From Halomarina litorea (lineage in GTDB: Archaea > Halobacteriota > Halobacteria > Halobacteriales > Haloarculaceae), in the NCBI RefSeq assembly GCF_024227715.1, contig NZ_CP100448.1:496001-560000 (forward strand): DNA of 64,000 bases, read 5' to 3'. Made by a program: the position numbers and the translations under genes. Below the pieces are notes generated by a model. That model was not told the DNA's origin. It worked only from the letters and a program-made list of their open reading frames with translations, and ran no database searches. Positions 1 to 7,642 of the stretch are shown here, in pieces (the first letter of the stretch is position 1; every line of letters starts with the position of its first letter).

Positions 1-256
1 CGGACCCCGAGAAGTTCCCGTTGTAGCGCCCGACGCCCTCCTCGAGTTTCCCGTTGGTGCCGAGTTCGCGCTGGACGAACCGGTGGACGTGGTCGGTCTC
101 GCGCGAGAGGGTGTCCGCGATGGCTTCGAGGTTGGTCAGGCGGGTGAACGCGCCGTCCTTCTGCGCTTGCGCGTCCGGTACGGAGAGTCGCTCGCCGCTG
201 CTTTCGATGTCCGGGACCTCGTCCATGGCCCGGCCGAGGCTCGATTCGTAGTCCAT
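1..256 (-). CDS. Translation initiation factor aIF-2 subunit beta (N-terminal part)
   Basis: The 85 visible residues match the N-terminal half of archaeal IF-2 beta, the subunit that with alpha and gamma delivers initiator tRNA to the small ribosomal subunit. The diagnostic stretch is FVQRELGTNGKLEEGVGRYN, a core sequence of the aIF2-beta/eIF5 domain. The start is the ATG at 256, giving MDYESSLGRAMDEVPD. The C-terminal zinc ribbon lies outside the window. It is divergent from the mptD-like gene at 416. Confidence 0.9.
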   Translation of the reverse strand, partial: MDYESSLGRAMDEVPDIESSGERLSVPDAQAQKDGAFTRLTNLEAIADTLSRETDHVHRFVQRELGTNGKLEEGVGRYNGNFSGS

Positions 257-415
257 AGCGGGTGAAAGGTGATTCGCACCTAAACCCGTTGCGTGATGGA
301 CCGCCACACACCACACGACCGGGAGTGGCGGTCTCACACTGTCTCGCCCGCCTCGGCCCCGACGGGACGCTCGCGGTTTCGCGTCCCTTTAGTCCCGTCG
401 CCGACCACCCCCCAC

Positions 416-751
416 ATGAACCCGACCGACCGGGAGGTCGCCTGCTTCGAGGCCGGGGTGAAGTTCGGCACGCTCTACCACCAGTTCGCCGGCACGCCCG
501 TCAGTCCCGCGAGCGCGCCCAGCCTCGAACGGGCGATGGAGGACGCCATCGAGAACCAGCCGTACTGCGAGGCGGTGTCCGTCGACATCCTCGAGGACGC
601 CCTCGACACCACCCACGGCTACACGGAACTCACGGGCGAGTACATGGAGGTGCGGATGCGCATCGAGTACGACGGCTGTACCGTCCACACCGAGATGGCG
701 ATGGAGGACGGCTATCCCCTGATGCGTGTCGTGGACGTCCACGAGGGCTGA
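416..751 (+). CDS. mptD: Archaeal dihydroneopterin aldolase, MptD family
   Basis: This 111-residue protein resembles archaeal MptD, which cleaves 7,8-dihydroneopterin to 6-hydroxymethyl-dihydropterin on the way to pterin C1 carriers. The family hallmark is the run FGTLYHQFAGTPVSP near residues 19-33, followed by conserved acidic positions (VDILEDALDTTHGY). Length fits the family, which is unrelated to bacterial FolB. The ATG at 416 was chosen because upstream in-frame codons read as non-conserved leader. The next gene starts 56 bp downstream on the same strand, so co-transcription is possible. The name rests on remembered family similarity. Confidence 0.8.
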   Translation: MNPTDREVACFEAGVKFGTLYHQFAGTPVSPASAPSLERAMEDAIENQPYCEAVSVDILEDALDTTHGYTELTGEYMEVRMRIEYDGCTVHTEMAMEDGYPLMRVVDVHEG

Positions 752-807
752 ACCGGCGCGCCGGGACCCCGCGCAACCGCTATCCCCGCCGAGGGCCTCC
801 CGGTCCC

Positions 808-1839
808 ATGGTACTGCACGCGATATCCGACCTCGACGAGGCGTTCGAGGCGACCCGCGACTTCCTCCTGCCGTTCGACGCCCGGACGTGGCTGCGCCTC
901 GCCGTCGTGGTGTTCTTCGTCGGCGGCGCGAGCGCCCAGTTCTCCGGGACGAACTTCCAGTTCTCCGGAGACGACGTGCCGGGCGAGTTCGGCGAATTCG
1001 GCGAGTTCCCCGCCGCCCTCCCCGTCGACCTCCTCACGCTGGCGGTGGCGCTCGTCGCCCTCGGCGTTCTCCTCGCGCTGGGCTTTCTCTATCTGGGGAG
1101 CGTGATGGAGTTCGTGCTGCTCGACGCGGTGCGGCGCGACTCGCCCGAGGTCGCACTTCGCCGGTCGGTCCGGCGGCACGCTCGCCGGGGCCTGCGACTG
1201 TTCGGGTTCCGGGTCGCACTCGGTCTCGCCGTCCTGACGACGGTGGCGCTGCTCGTCGCACCCGTCGTGCTGACGCTGGCTGGCGGCCCGACCGACCCGG
1301 CGTCCGTGGGCATCGTCGTCCTCGTCGTCCCGCTGGTACTGCTCGTCGCGGGCCTCGCGGCCGTCGTCGACGGGTTCACCGCCGCGTTCGTCGCGCCCGT
1401 GATGCTCCTCGAATCGCGGAGGGTCGTCGCCGGGTGGCGGCGCTTCTGGCCGACGCTCCGTCGGGAGTGGAAGCAGTACCTCGCGTACGCGCTGGTCGGC
1501 GTCGCGCTCAACTTCGTGGCGGGTATCGGCCTCGCCGTCGTCGGCACGCTGGTGGCGTTGACGCTCCTCGTCCCGTTCGGACTGGTCGGCGGCCTCGTCG
1601 TCCTCGCCGCCCTCGGGACCGGCGGCCTCTCGGTGCTCGCGGGTGCGGCGCTGGCGGGTATCGGCCTACTGTACGTCGCCTGCCTGCTCGTCGCGCTCGC
1701 GGTGGCCCTCGTGCCCGTGCGGACCTACCTGCGCTACTACTCGCTGTTCGTCCTCGGGGACACGGAGGCGGCGTTCGACCTCGTCCCCGCGGCGCGGGCG
1801 CGGACCCGGCCCGAGACGGCCAGGGACGAGAGCGCCTGA
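808..1839 (+). CDS. Polytopic membrane protein (DUF7544-like)
   Basis: A 343-residue integral membrane protein of unknown function. An N-terminal cytosolic helix (LDEAFEATRDFLLPFD) leads into a first membrane segment near residue 30, then a short extracytosolic loop rich in Phe, Gly and Glu (residues about 45-70). At least five further hydrophobic segments follow, separated by Arg-rich cytosolic loops. No catalytic motif is visible. Proteins of this shape, beginning with a predicted cytosolic helix and a long Ala/Val/Leu multi-span body, are common and uncharacterised in haloarchaea. The DUF number is from memory and tentative. Confidence 0.65.
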   Translation: MVLHAISDLDEAFEATRDFLLPFDARTWLRLAVVVFFVGGASAQFSGTNFQFSGDDVPGEFGEFGEFPAALPVDLLTLAVALVALGVLLALGFLYLGSVMEFVLLDAVRRDSPEVALRRSVRRHARRGLRLFGFRVALGLAVLTTVALLVAPVVLTLAGGPTDPASVGIVVLVVPLVLLVAGLAAVVDGFTAAFVAPVMLLESRRVVAGWRRFWPTLRREWKQYLAYALVGVALNFVAGIGLAVVGTLVALTLLVPFGLVGGLVVLAALGTGGLSVLAGAALAGIGLLYVACLLVALAVALVPVRTYLRYYSLFVLGDTEAAFDLVPAARARTRPETARDESA

Positions 1840-1871
1840 ACTGACCGAACGGTCGCTCTCGGGGGGAATTT

Positions 1872-1899
1872 CACTTTCACTTTCGGGCGGGTATTTATA
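1872..1899 (+). promoter_or_regulatory. Promoter with CACTTTCACTTTCG motif and TATA box
   Basis: A TTTATA box at 1894-1899 lies about 27 bases before the ATG at 1924, which fits a leaderless transcript. Just upstream at 1872-1885 sits the 14-mer CACTTTCACTTTCG. The same 14-mer recurs on the minus strand at 32,245-32,258, again upstream of a small gene, so it may be a shared promoter element. Confidence 0.6.
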
Positions 1900-1923
1900 C
1901 TGACAGCTACCAAACCCGGTGGC

Positions 1924-2418
1924 ATGAGCCAGTCCTCACTCGACGACGACGAACTCTTCGGCGAGGCCGCGACTGAGATTCGCACCGACGTCGAAGACCA
2001 CCTCGCGGCCGCCCGCGCCGAACTCCCCGCACCCGAGGCCGTCTGGGAGGTGGAGTCGGACAACACGCTCGGCGTCCTCAACGCCCTCCGGAGCGCTCTC
2101 GACGTGGGCGAGGCCGAACAGCACCTCCGGGACGCCCGCAAGTGGTACACGATGGGCGTTCGCGCCGACGCCTTCGAGGACGCCGACGACCTGCAGGAGG
2201 AACTGGAGGCCCTCACCGAGGTCATGGAGGACGTCGTCGCCGCCCGCGAACAGGTCGGCGAACTCGCCAGCACCATCCCCGGCCTGCGCGGGACGCTTCA
2301 GGACCTGCAGGAGGCCGCGGACGCCGACGCGGAGGAGGCGGAGGAGGCGGAGGACGACGCCGACGACGCGGAAGCGGAGGAAGACCCCGAGGACGACGAG
2401 GACGAAGACGACGACTAG
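1924..2418 (+). CDS. DUF5790-like conserved haloarchaeal protein
   Basis: A soluble 164-residue acidic protein. Residues 1-125 are predicted mostly helical (MSQSSLDDDELFGEAATEIR, then a heptad-rich part around residues 85-125). Residues 130-164 are an almost pure Glu/Asp/Ala tail, typical of halophilic solubility tails. I recall this as the haloarchaeal DUF5790 family, with no known function. A clear leaderless promoter precedes it. Its stop codon overlaps the stop of the convergent creatininase gene by four bases, so the two transcripts must read into each other. Confidence 0.7.
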   Translation: MSQSSLDDDELFGEAATEIRTDVEDHLAAARAELPAPEAVWEVESDNTLGVLNALRSALDVGEAEQHLRDARKWYTMGVRADAFEDADDLQEELEALTEVMEDVVAAREQVGELASTIPGLRGTLQDLQEAADADAEEAEEAEDDADDAEAEEDPEDDEDEDDD

Positions 2419-3128
2419 CGCCGCGTCTCGACCGCTTCGAGGAGGTCGGCCAGCAACGCCCCCGCCGCCGTCAGCATCGCCTCGCCGTCCTCGGCCGTCC
2501 CCGCCCCCGGGTCGCCGACGACGCCGTTCTCGCTGAACTCGTCCGAGTCGTAGGCGAGGTTCACACCCGACACCCACTCCCCCCAGCGCTCGCTGGCCCC
2601 CTCGCGAGCCTCGTCGATTCGCCCCTCGCGGACGAGGTCCGGCGCGACGTGGCGCAGGAGTGCCGTCTCGCGCGCACCGCCGTGGCCCATCGGCACCTCG
2701 TGTGACACCGAGTCGAACCACGTGAACGGGAGCGTGTAGGCCACCTCGTCGCGCGTCAGGCGGCCACACACCTCCCGAAGTGCGGCGACGTTCCCGCCGT
2801 GGCCGTTCACGACGACGCACCGCTCGACGCCGTGGTGGGCGAGGCTCCCGACCACGTCGGAGACGTACTGTCTGAAGGTGTCCTCGCGGACCCAGAGCGT
2901 CCCCGGGAAGCGGCGGTGTTCCTCCGCGACGCCGACGGGTATCGCGGGAGCGACGAGGAGGTCGCCCCCGTAGGCCCCGGCTCCGGCCTCGGCGACCGCT
3001 TCGGCGGTGTACACGTCCGTCCCGAGGGGGGCGTGCGGGCCGTGCTGTTCGGTACTCCCCACGGGGAGGAGCGCGAGGTCCGCGTCGAGTTCGTCCACGT
3101 CGGTCCACGTGGCGTCGGCGAGGTGCAT
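2415..3128 (-). CDS. Creatininase-family amidohydrolase (possible ArfB-type deformylase)
   Basis: A 237-residue member of the creatininase fold. Metal-binding residues are visible: Glu27 and His29 in GSTEQHG, Asp38 in PLGTDVY, His110 in NGHGGN, and a Glu in GGARETALL. In archaea one branch of the family, ArfB, deformylates an intermediate of riboflavin and F420 synthesis; other branches act on creatinine or mycofactocin precursors. The sequence alone does not separate these, and no F420 or riboflavin genes adjoin it. An ATG start at 3128 gives MHLADATWTD, which matches how family members begin. Confidence 0.8.
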   Translation of the reverse strand: MHLADATWTDVDELDADLALLPVGSTEQHGPHAPLGTDVYTAEAVAEAGAGAYGGDLLVAPAIPVGVAEEHRRFPGTLWVREDTFRQYVSDVVGSLAHHGVERCVVVNGHGGNVAALREVCGRLTRDEVAYTLPFTWFDSVSHEVPMGHGGARETALLRHVAPDLVREGRIDEAREGASERWGEWVSGVNLAYDSDEFSENGVVGDPGAGTAEDGEAMLTAAGALLADLLEAVETRR

Positions 3129-3204
3129 GGGAGAAGGGTCCGCGCTCGCGGACTTGAAGGGTGGGGGCAGGGGGCGGGGCGATGCAGGGCCACCGGTGGC
3201 GACC

Positions 3205-3906
3205 TCAGTCGGCGTACTCGAGGAAGAGGTCGCCGACGAACGCCACGGGTCGGTCGGTGGTGACGATGTCGCCGAACGCGATGCGTTCGGGCGGTCGCAC
3301 GACGCCCCCGAGGTCGGTGCCGTCGAGGGTGGCCGTCGCGTCGCCGACGAGGTACATCCGGTCGGCGGCGGCGAAGTACTCCCGGCCCGTCTCGGTTCGC
3401 CCGCCGACGGGGAGGCCGCCGAGGCCGAGAAGCGCGTTCAGGCTGAACGTCGAGACGGCCCGACCGACACCGCTCCGGGCGATTGCACTCGGCGTCGCGC
3501 GGGCGACGGCCCCGAGCAGTCGGGTCGCGGGCGTCGACTCGAACGCCAGCGAGCAGTCGAGACGGGTCCCGTCCTCGCCGGTCGTCGACAGCGTGAGGCG
3601 CTCGTCGTCGCGTTCGACCGTCACCTCGGCGGCGTGCGTGGCGTCGAAGTCGTGGTACTCGCAGACGGTGTCGATGGCCTCCTCCTCGGAGACGTAGAGC
3701 GTCCGGTCCCCGTCGGGACCGATGACCCACACCTCGGTGTAGCCGCCGTACGGCGTCGGCGTCGACTCGAAGTCGAGCAGCCAGACGCAGTGGCCGCTCT
3801 CGAAACAGACGCCGGGAAGCGAGAGGCCGGTGAACGGTCGGAGACTGGTCGTCCCGGCGGCGGTGCTCGTGGTACCGGCGGTGCTGGCGGTGCTCACGTC
3901 GGTCAT
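3205..3906 (-). CDS. Hypothetical protein
   Basis: A 233-residue soluble protein I do not recognise. The N-terminal 22 residues are Thr/Ala/Ser-rich and probably disordered. The rest alternates strand-like segments (VWLLDFESTPTPYGGYTEVW, LTLSTTGEDGTRLDCSLAF) with a short helix-rich middle part near residues 125-150, ending in DRPVAFVGDLFLEYAD. There is no signal peptide or membrane segment. It is divergent from the gene at 4011, with a 104-bp gap. GC content and codon use match the neighbours, so it is unlikely to be a shadow frame. Confidence 0.6.
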   Translation of the reverse strand: MTDVSTASTAGTTSTAAGTTSLRPFTGLSLPGVCFESGHCVWLLDFESTPTPYGGYTEVWVIGPDGDRTLYVSEEEAIDTVCEYHDFDATHAAEVTVERDDERLTLSTTGEDGTRLDCSLAFESTPATRLLGAVARATPSAIARSGVGRAVSTFSLNALLGLGGLPVGGRTETGREYFAAADRMYLVGDATATLDGTDLGGVVRPPERIAFGDIVTTDRPVAFVGDLFLEYAD

Positions 3907-4010
3907 GCCCGTCCAGAGGGCGCTCCGAGGGGATAAGGGTGTCTGGGTGACAGGCTTCGGCCCGCAGTTGCCGGCCCAAGCCGTATCCCTTCGCCGGGAG
4001 TCCCGACGGT

Positions 4011-4328
4011 ATGAGTGTCGACGACGACGACAGTCGAACGCACGGTATCGACTTCGGTGACCTCGACGAGAAACTGGAGGACCACGACTACCCCGCCGAC
4101 GCCGACGAGATTCGGGAGGCGTACGGCGACGAGGAACTCGGCCTGCCCGACGGGTCGACGACGCTCGGCGAGGTCCTCGAGGGCTACAGCGAGGAGTTCG
4201 AGGACGCCGAGGCGGTCAGACAGGCGGTCCTCACCATGGTCGAGGACGACGCCATCGGGCGCGAGGACTACTCCGACCGGGGGTCCGAAGCCGAGAGCGC
4301 ACAGGAGAGCGAGGACAAGTCGGCCTGA
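4011..4328 (+). CDS. DUF5789-like small acidic protein
   Basis: A 105-residue, very acidic protein. The segment HGIDFGDLDEKLEDHDYPAD followed by LGLPDGSTTLGEVLEGY is what I recall for the haloarchaeal DUF5789 family, related in layout to DUF2795 proteins. The C-terminal 25 residues are a disordered Ser/Glu tail. Function is unknown. It ends five bases before the stop of the convergent minus-strand gene. Confidence 0.65.
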   Translation: MSVDDDDSRTHGIDFGDLDEKLEDHDYPADADEIREAYGDEELGLPDGSTTLGEVLEGYSEEFEDAEAVRQAVLTMVEDDAIGREDYSDRGSEAESAQESEDKSA

Positions 4329-4333
4329 ATCGG

Positions 4334-4516
4334 TCAGTCGGCGTCCCGATAGGTCTCCTCGTGGTGGGCGAGGTAGGTGAAGGAGAGCGCCGCGAACACC
4401 GCCCCGACGAAGTTCTCCAGTCCGAACTGGACACGGTGGCGGCGTAGGTGAGCAGACCGAGCACCCACCCCCACTCCCGGGGGGTGCGGTCGTAGTATGC
4501 CGGTTGTGTCTGCCAT
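4334..4516 (-). pseudogene. Small membrane protein gene with two compensating frameshifts
   Basis: The frame starting at the ATG at 4516, which has a GGAGAGG-like site upstream, gives a 60-residue product whose first few residues and last 30 (FGLENFVGAVFAALSFTYLA) look natural. The middle of that frame is Arg/His-rich junk. The +1 frame over the same middle reads AYYDRTPREWGWVLGLLTYA, a normal amphipathic start and membrane helix. One indel shortly after the start and an opposite one near the TTC-GGA codons would restore a roughly 60-residue, two-helix membrane protein. It could be a decayed gene or a sequence error. Confidence 0.5.
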
Positions 4517-4630
4517 GTCGGTTTCCTCTCCGGCCTACTCGCTCCCTCCGCTACGCTTCGGTCGCTCCTTGAGGCCGGAGGCTCCACCTTGAATTAGGCT
4601 GACGGACCCCGAACTCGACCGCTCCCGTTC

Positions 4631-6550
4631 TCAGTCGTCGGCTTCCGTCCGGGCCTGTCGTCGCTGGGCGCGTTCGATGAACTCCTCGGGGAGTTCGTCT
4701 ATCTCGCCGGCCTGCACGCCCCAGAGGTGGGCGTACAGGTCGTCGTTCTCCAGTAACTCCTCGTGGGTGCCGCGTTCGGCGATGCGGCCGTCCTCGAGGA
4801 CGACGATCTGTTCCGCGTCCTTGATGGTCGAGAGGCGGTGGGCGATGGAGAACGTCGTCCGGTCCTCCGTGAGGCGGTCCAGCGAGCGCTGGATGAGCAT
4901 CTCCGTCTCGGTGTCCACGTCGCTCGTCGCCTCGTCGAGGACGAGGATGTCGGGGTCCTTCAGGATGGCTCGCGCGATACTGATGCGCTGACGTTGCCCG
5001 CCGGAGAGTTTCACGCCGCGTTCCCCGACTTCGGTGTCGTAGCCCTCGGGGAGGTTCTCGATGAACTCGTGGGCCTCGGCGGCCTTGGCGGCCTCGACGA
5101 TGGACTCCTCGTCCGCGTCGAACGTCCCGTAGGCGATGTTCTCGGCGACGGTGCCGTAGAACAGGAAGGTGTCCTGCGAGACGTAGCCGATGCGCCGGCG
5201 CAGACTCGGGATGGTCACGTCCCGGAGGTCCTGACCGTCGATCTCGATGGTCCCCTCGTCCACGTCGTACATCCGGAGGAGGAGCTTCAGGACCGTCGAC
5301 TTGCCCGCGCCCGTCGGTCCGACGAGCGCCAGCGTCTCGCCGCCCTCGACGGTGAACGAGACGTCCTCGACGATGGTCTCGCCCTCGTCGTAGCCGAAGG
5401 TGACGTCGTCGTACACGACGTGCCCCTCGTCGACGACGAGTTCGTCGGCGTCTGGGTCCTCGGTGATGCGCGAGGGTTCGTCCATCAGGCCGAAGATGCG
5501 GGCGCTGGACGCCCGGGCGCGCTGGTACATATTGATTATCTGTCCGAATTGCGCCATCGGCCAGATGAAGCGCTGGGTGTAGAGGATGAACAGGACGAAG
5601 TCGCCCGGCGAGAGTGTCCCCGTGAACGGGCCGAATCCGCCGGGCGTGATGACCCAGAGGCCGCCGACGGTGAACGTGACGACGAACCCGACGCCCGCGA
5701 TGACCCGGAGGCCGGGGAAGAACTTGATGCGCGTCTCGACGGCGTCCCAGTTGGCGTCGAAGTAGTCCTTCGAGACGCCCTCGACGCGGTCGGACTCGAA
5801 GTTCTCCGTGTTCGACGTCTTGATGACCTGGATGCCCCCGAGGTTGTTCTCCAGTCGGGAGTTGACCTTCCCCACCGAGGAGCGCACGTCGGCGTACTTC
5901 GGCTGGATGATCTGGACGAACTTGTACGTGAAGTACATGATGAGCGGCAGGGGGACGAGGGCCACCAGCGCAAGTTGCCAGTTCGTGACGAACAGGATGA
6001 CGGCGATGCCGACGACCATCACCGACAGGCGGAACGCGGAGTTCATCCCGTCGTTGAGGAATCGCTCCAGCCGATTCACGTCGTTCGACAGCACCGACAT
6101 CATCTCGCCGGTCTGTTTCCCGGCGAAGAAGTCCATGTTCAGGCGCTGCATCTTGTCGTAGGTGTCGGTGCGGACGGCGTGCTGGATGTTCTGAGCGAAG
6201 GAGTTCCAGCCCCAGTTGCGACTCCAGTGGAAGGCGGCCCCGCCGAAGAAGGCGAAGGCGATGAGCCCGGATGCGAGCCACAGTTGCCCGGTCTTGGTCG
6301 CTGGCTCCCACACCTCGGGGACCAGCCAGAGGTCGAACGCACGGTTCTCGAGGAAGACGGCGTCGATGGCGAGCGCGAGCAGGAGGGGCGGCAACAGGTC
6401 GAGGACGCGGGCGACGACGCTGGAGAGCAGTCCGACGACGAACGCGAGGCGGTTCTCGCCCCCGTACTCGAAGAACAGGCGCTTCATCGGGTCGTCCGCC
6501 TTCTCCCGTTGTTCCTCGAACGGGTCGTCCTCGTCGGCGGTGATTCCCAT
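4631..6550 (-). CDS. ABC transporter, fused permease and ATPase (exporter type)
   Basis: A 639-residue half-transporter that should act as a homodimer in the cytoplasmic membrane. A cytosolic N-terminus (MGITADEDDPFEEQREKADD) is followed by about six membrane helices up to residue 330. The ATPase shows Walker A GPTGAGKST near residue 407, signature LSGGQRQR near 513, Walker B ILVLDEATS near 535 and the H-loop SIAHRLS near 567. This is the MsbA/lipid and multidrug exporter architecture; the substrate cannot be inferred. The ATG at 6550 was preferred to a start 13 codons upstream because family members begin close to the acidic segment. Confidence 0.9.
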   Translation of the reverse strand: MGITADEDDPFEEQREKADDPMKRLFFEYGGENRLAFVVGLLSSVVARVLDLLPPLLLALAIDAVFLENRAFDLWLVPEVWEPATKTGQLWLASGLIAFAFFGGAAFHWSRNWGWNSFAQNIQHAVRTDTYDKMQRLNMDFFAGKQTGEMMSVLSNDVNRLERFLNDGMNSAFRLSVMVVGIAVILFVTNWQLALVALVPLPLIMYFTYKFVQIIQPKYADVRSSVGKVNSRLENNLGGIQVIKTSNTENFESDRVEGVSKDYFDANWDAVETRIKFFPGLRVIAGVGFVVTFTVGGLWVITPGGFGPFTGTLSPGDFVLFILYTQRFIWPMAQFGQIINMYQRARASSARIFGLMDEPSRITEDPDADELVVDEGHVVYDDVTFGYDEGETIVEDVSFTVEGGETLALVGPTGAGKSTVLKLLLRMYDVDEGTIEIDGQDLRDVTIPSLRRRIGYVSQDTFLFYGTVAENIAYGTFDADEESIVEAAKAAEAHEFIENLPEGYDTEVGERGVKLSGGQRQRISIARAILKDPDILVLDEATSDVDTETEMLIQRSLDRLTEDRTTFSIAHRLSTIKDAEQIVVLEDGRIAERGTHEELLENDDLYAHLWGVQAGEIDELPEEFIERAQRRQARTEADD

Positions 6551-6640
6551 TGCTGTTCCTACAGGTGGCGTTTTGAAAAGGGTTGGCAAAGGGTGTGACC
6601 GTGCCGCACAGCGAGTGTGCGACTGGTGGCGCGGCCCGGT

Positions 6641-7219
6641 TCAGGCCGCGGCGACCCGCACGGGTTCCGGCGGGGCGACCGACCTCACTGTCTCGTTCGT
6701 CGGCCCGAACGCGTCGTCCCCGACGACCACTCGGTCGCCCACCTCGACGCCGTGGTCGGTGGTCCACCCGTAGTTCACCTCGAGGACGTACTGCCCCTCG
6801 CCGGGGTAGCGGAAGTCCTTGCCGTCCGCCCCCTCGGGCGGTTCCGGCGCGTGGTGAATCGAGGTGATGGTCCCGTTCGCGGCGACGTAGACGATGTCGA
6901 TGCCGAAGTCCATGTCGCGCATCACGAAGGTGTGCTCGCCCGGTTCGTCGAACGCGAACCACATCCCCTCGCCTGGCGGGAGGGACGTCGTACTGCTCAG
7001 GCCGGTGTAGCGCTTGCGGAACGTATCTGCGACGCGGGCGTCGACGCTCCCCAGTTCGGTCCCGTCCTCGTCGTACACCGCGACGGTGGTTCGCTCGTAG
7101 TCGTCCGCTGCGGGTGCCGGGAGCGGAATCACGCCCGAGAGGACGAGGGCGACGCCGACCAGAAGGGCAGCGAACACGCCCGCGAGGAGGGTGCCGACGC
7201 GACGGGGACTCGGTGCCAT
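6641..7219 (-). CDS. DUF192 domain protein, membrane-anchored
   Basis: 192 residues. Residues 12-33 form a hydrophobic signal or anchor segment, placing the rest outside the cell. The DUF192 domain follows, with the typical core LSSTTSLPPGEGMWFAFDEP, FVMRDMDFGIDIVYVA and YVLEVNYGWTTDHGV. The function of DUF192 is unknown; these are small beta-rich extracytoplasmic proteins. Start: ATG at 7219; a GTG one codon upstream is equally possible. It sits alone between the ABC exporter and tRNA-Val. Confidence 0.85.
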   Translation of the reverse strand: MAPSPRRVGTLLAGVFAALLVGVALVLSGVIPLPAPAADDYERTTVAVYDEDGTELGSVDARVADTFRKRYTGLSSTTSLPPGEGMWFAFDEPGEHTFVMRDMDFGIDIVYVAANGTITSIHHAPEPPEGADGKDFRYPGEGQYVLEVNYGWTTDHGVEVGDRVVVGDDAFGPTNETVRSVAPPEPVRVAAA

Positions 7220-7356
7220 CACCCGAAGGAGGCGGCGGTCCGGCGTAAGGGTTCTGGGGTCGCCTCGTGGCTGGTACGACGGGAACGCACGCGACGCAGA
7301 ACACCCGAGAGGTGGGTCGCAAGCGTTATTCCGGTGGGTCGGGTTTCACGAACCGA

Positions 7357-7430
7357 GGGCTCGTGGTCTAGTTGGTTATGACGCGGCCTTTACAAGGCCG
7401 AAGTCGGTGGTTCGAATCCGCCCGGGCCCA
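7357..7430 (+). tRNA. tRNA-Val (anticodon TAC)
   Basis: A complete cloverleaf: acceptor GGGCTCG (7357-7363) pairs with CGGGCCC (7423-7429), discriminator A at 7430. The anticodon stem CGGCC/GGCCG encloses loop TTTACAA, giving anticodon TAC for valine. The T arm is GGTGG-TTCGAAT-CCGCC. No CCA is encoded, as is usual in haloarchaea, and no intron is seen. Confidence 0.95.
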
Positions 7431-7514
7431 TGAGCATCCGCGAGCGACAGCGAGCGGTATTCTCCTGATGCCACGGATTCCGAACCCAGAGGACGAGCGG
7501 AGCGAAGTCCTCAC

Positions 7515-7537
7515 GGTTCGAATCCGCCCGGGCCCAT
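7515..7537 (+). repeat. Duplicated tRNA-Val 3' end (attachment-site-like direct repeat)
   Basis: These 23 bases repeat exactly the T-arm and acceptor 3' end of tRNA-Val (7409-7431), with the copies 106 bp apart. The 5' two-thirds of a tRNA are absent here. A duplicated tRNA 3' end is the usual footprint of an integrase attachment site. No integrase gene is present nearby, so the element has gone or was always tiny. Confidence 0.75.
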
Positions 7538-7576
7538 CAGATTTTGTGACGAACCCAACGGTGAGTCACAAATCTG
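7538..7576. repeat. Inverted repeat beside the tRNA fragment
   Basis: CAGATTTTGTGAC at 7538-7550 and GTCACAAATCTG at 7565-7576 can pair with a single bulged base across a 14-base loop. It begins directly after the duplicated tRNA end, so it may be a terminal structure of a lost element or a terminator. Confidence 0.5.
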
Positions 7577-7642
7577 TTCGGGAGGGGGATTCGAACTGAG
7601 GAGAGAAGGAGCGAGTGAGGTCCGCCTCCGACCAGACCACCG

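Noticed and set aside
4551-7322. 923-codon minus-strand frame overlapping the ABC exporter and DUF192 genes
   Set aside because: Arg/Gly/Pro-rich out-of-frame translation crossing two genes on the same strand.
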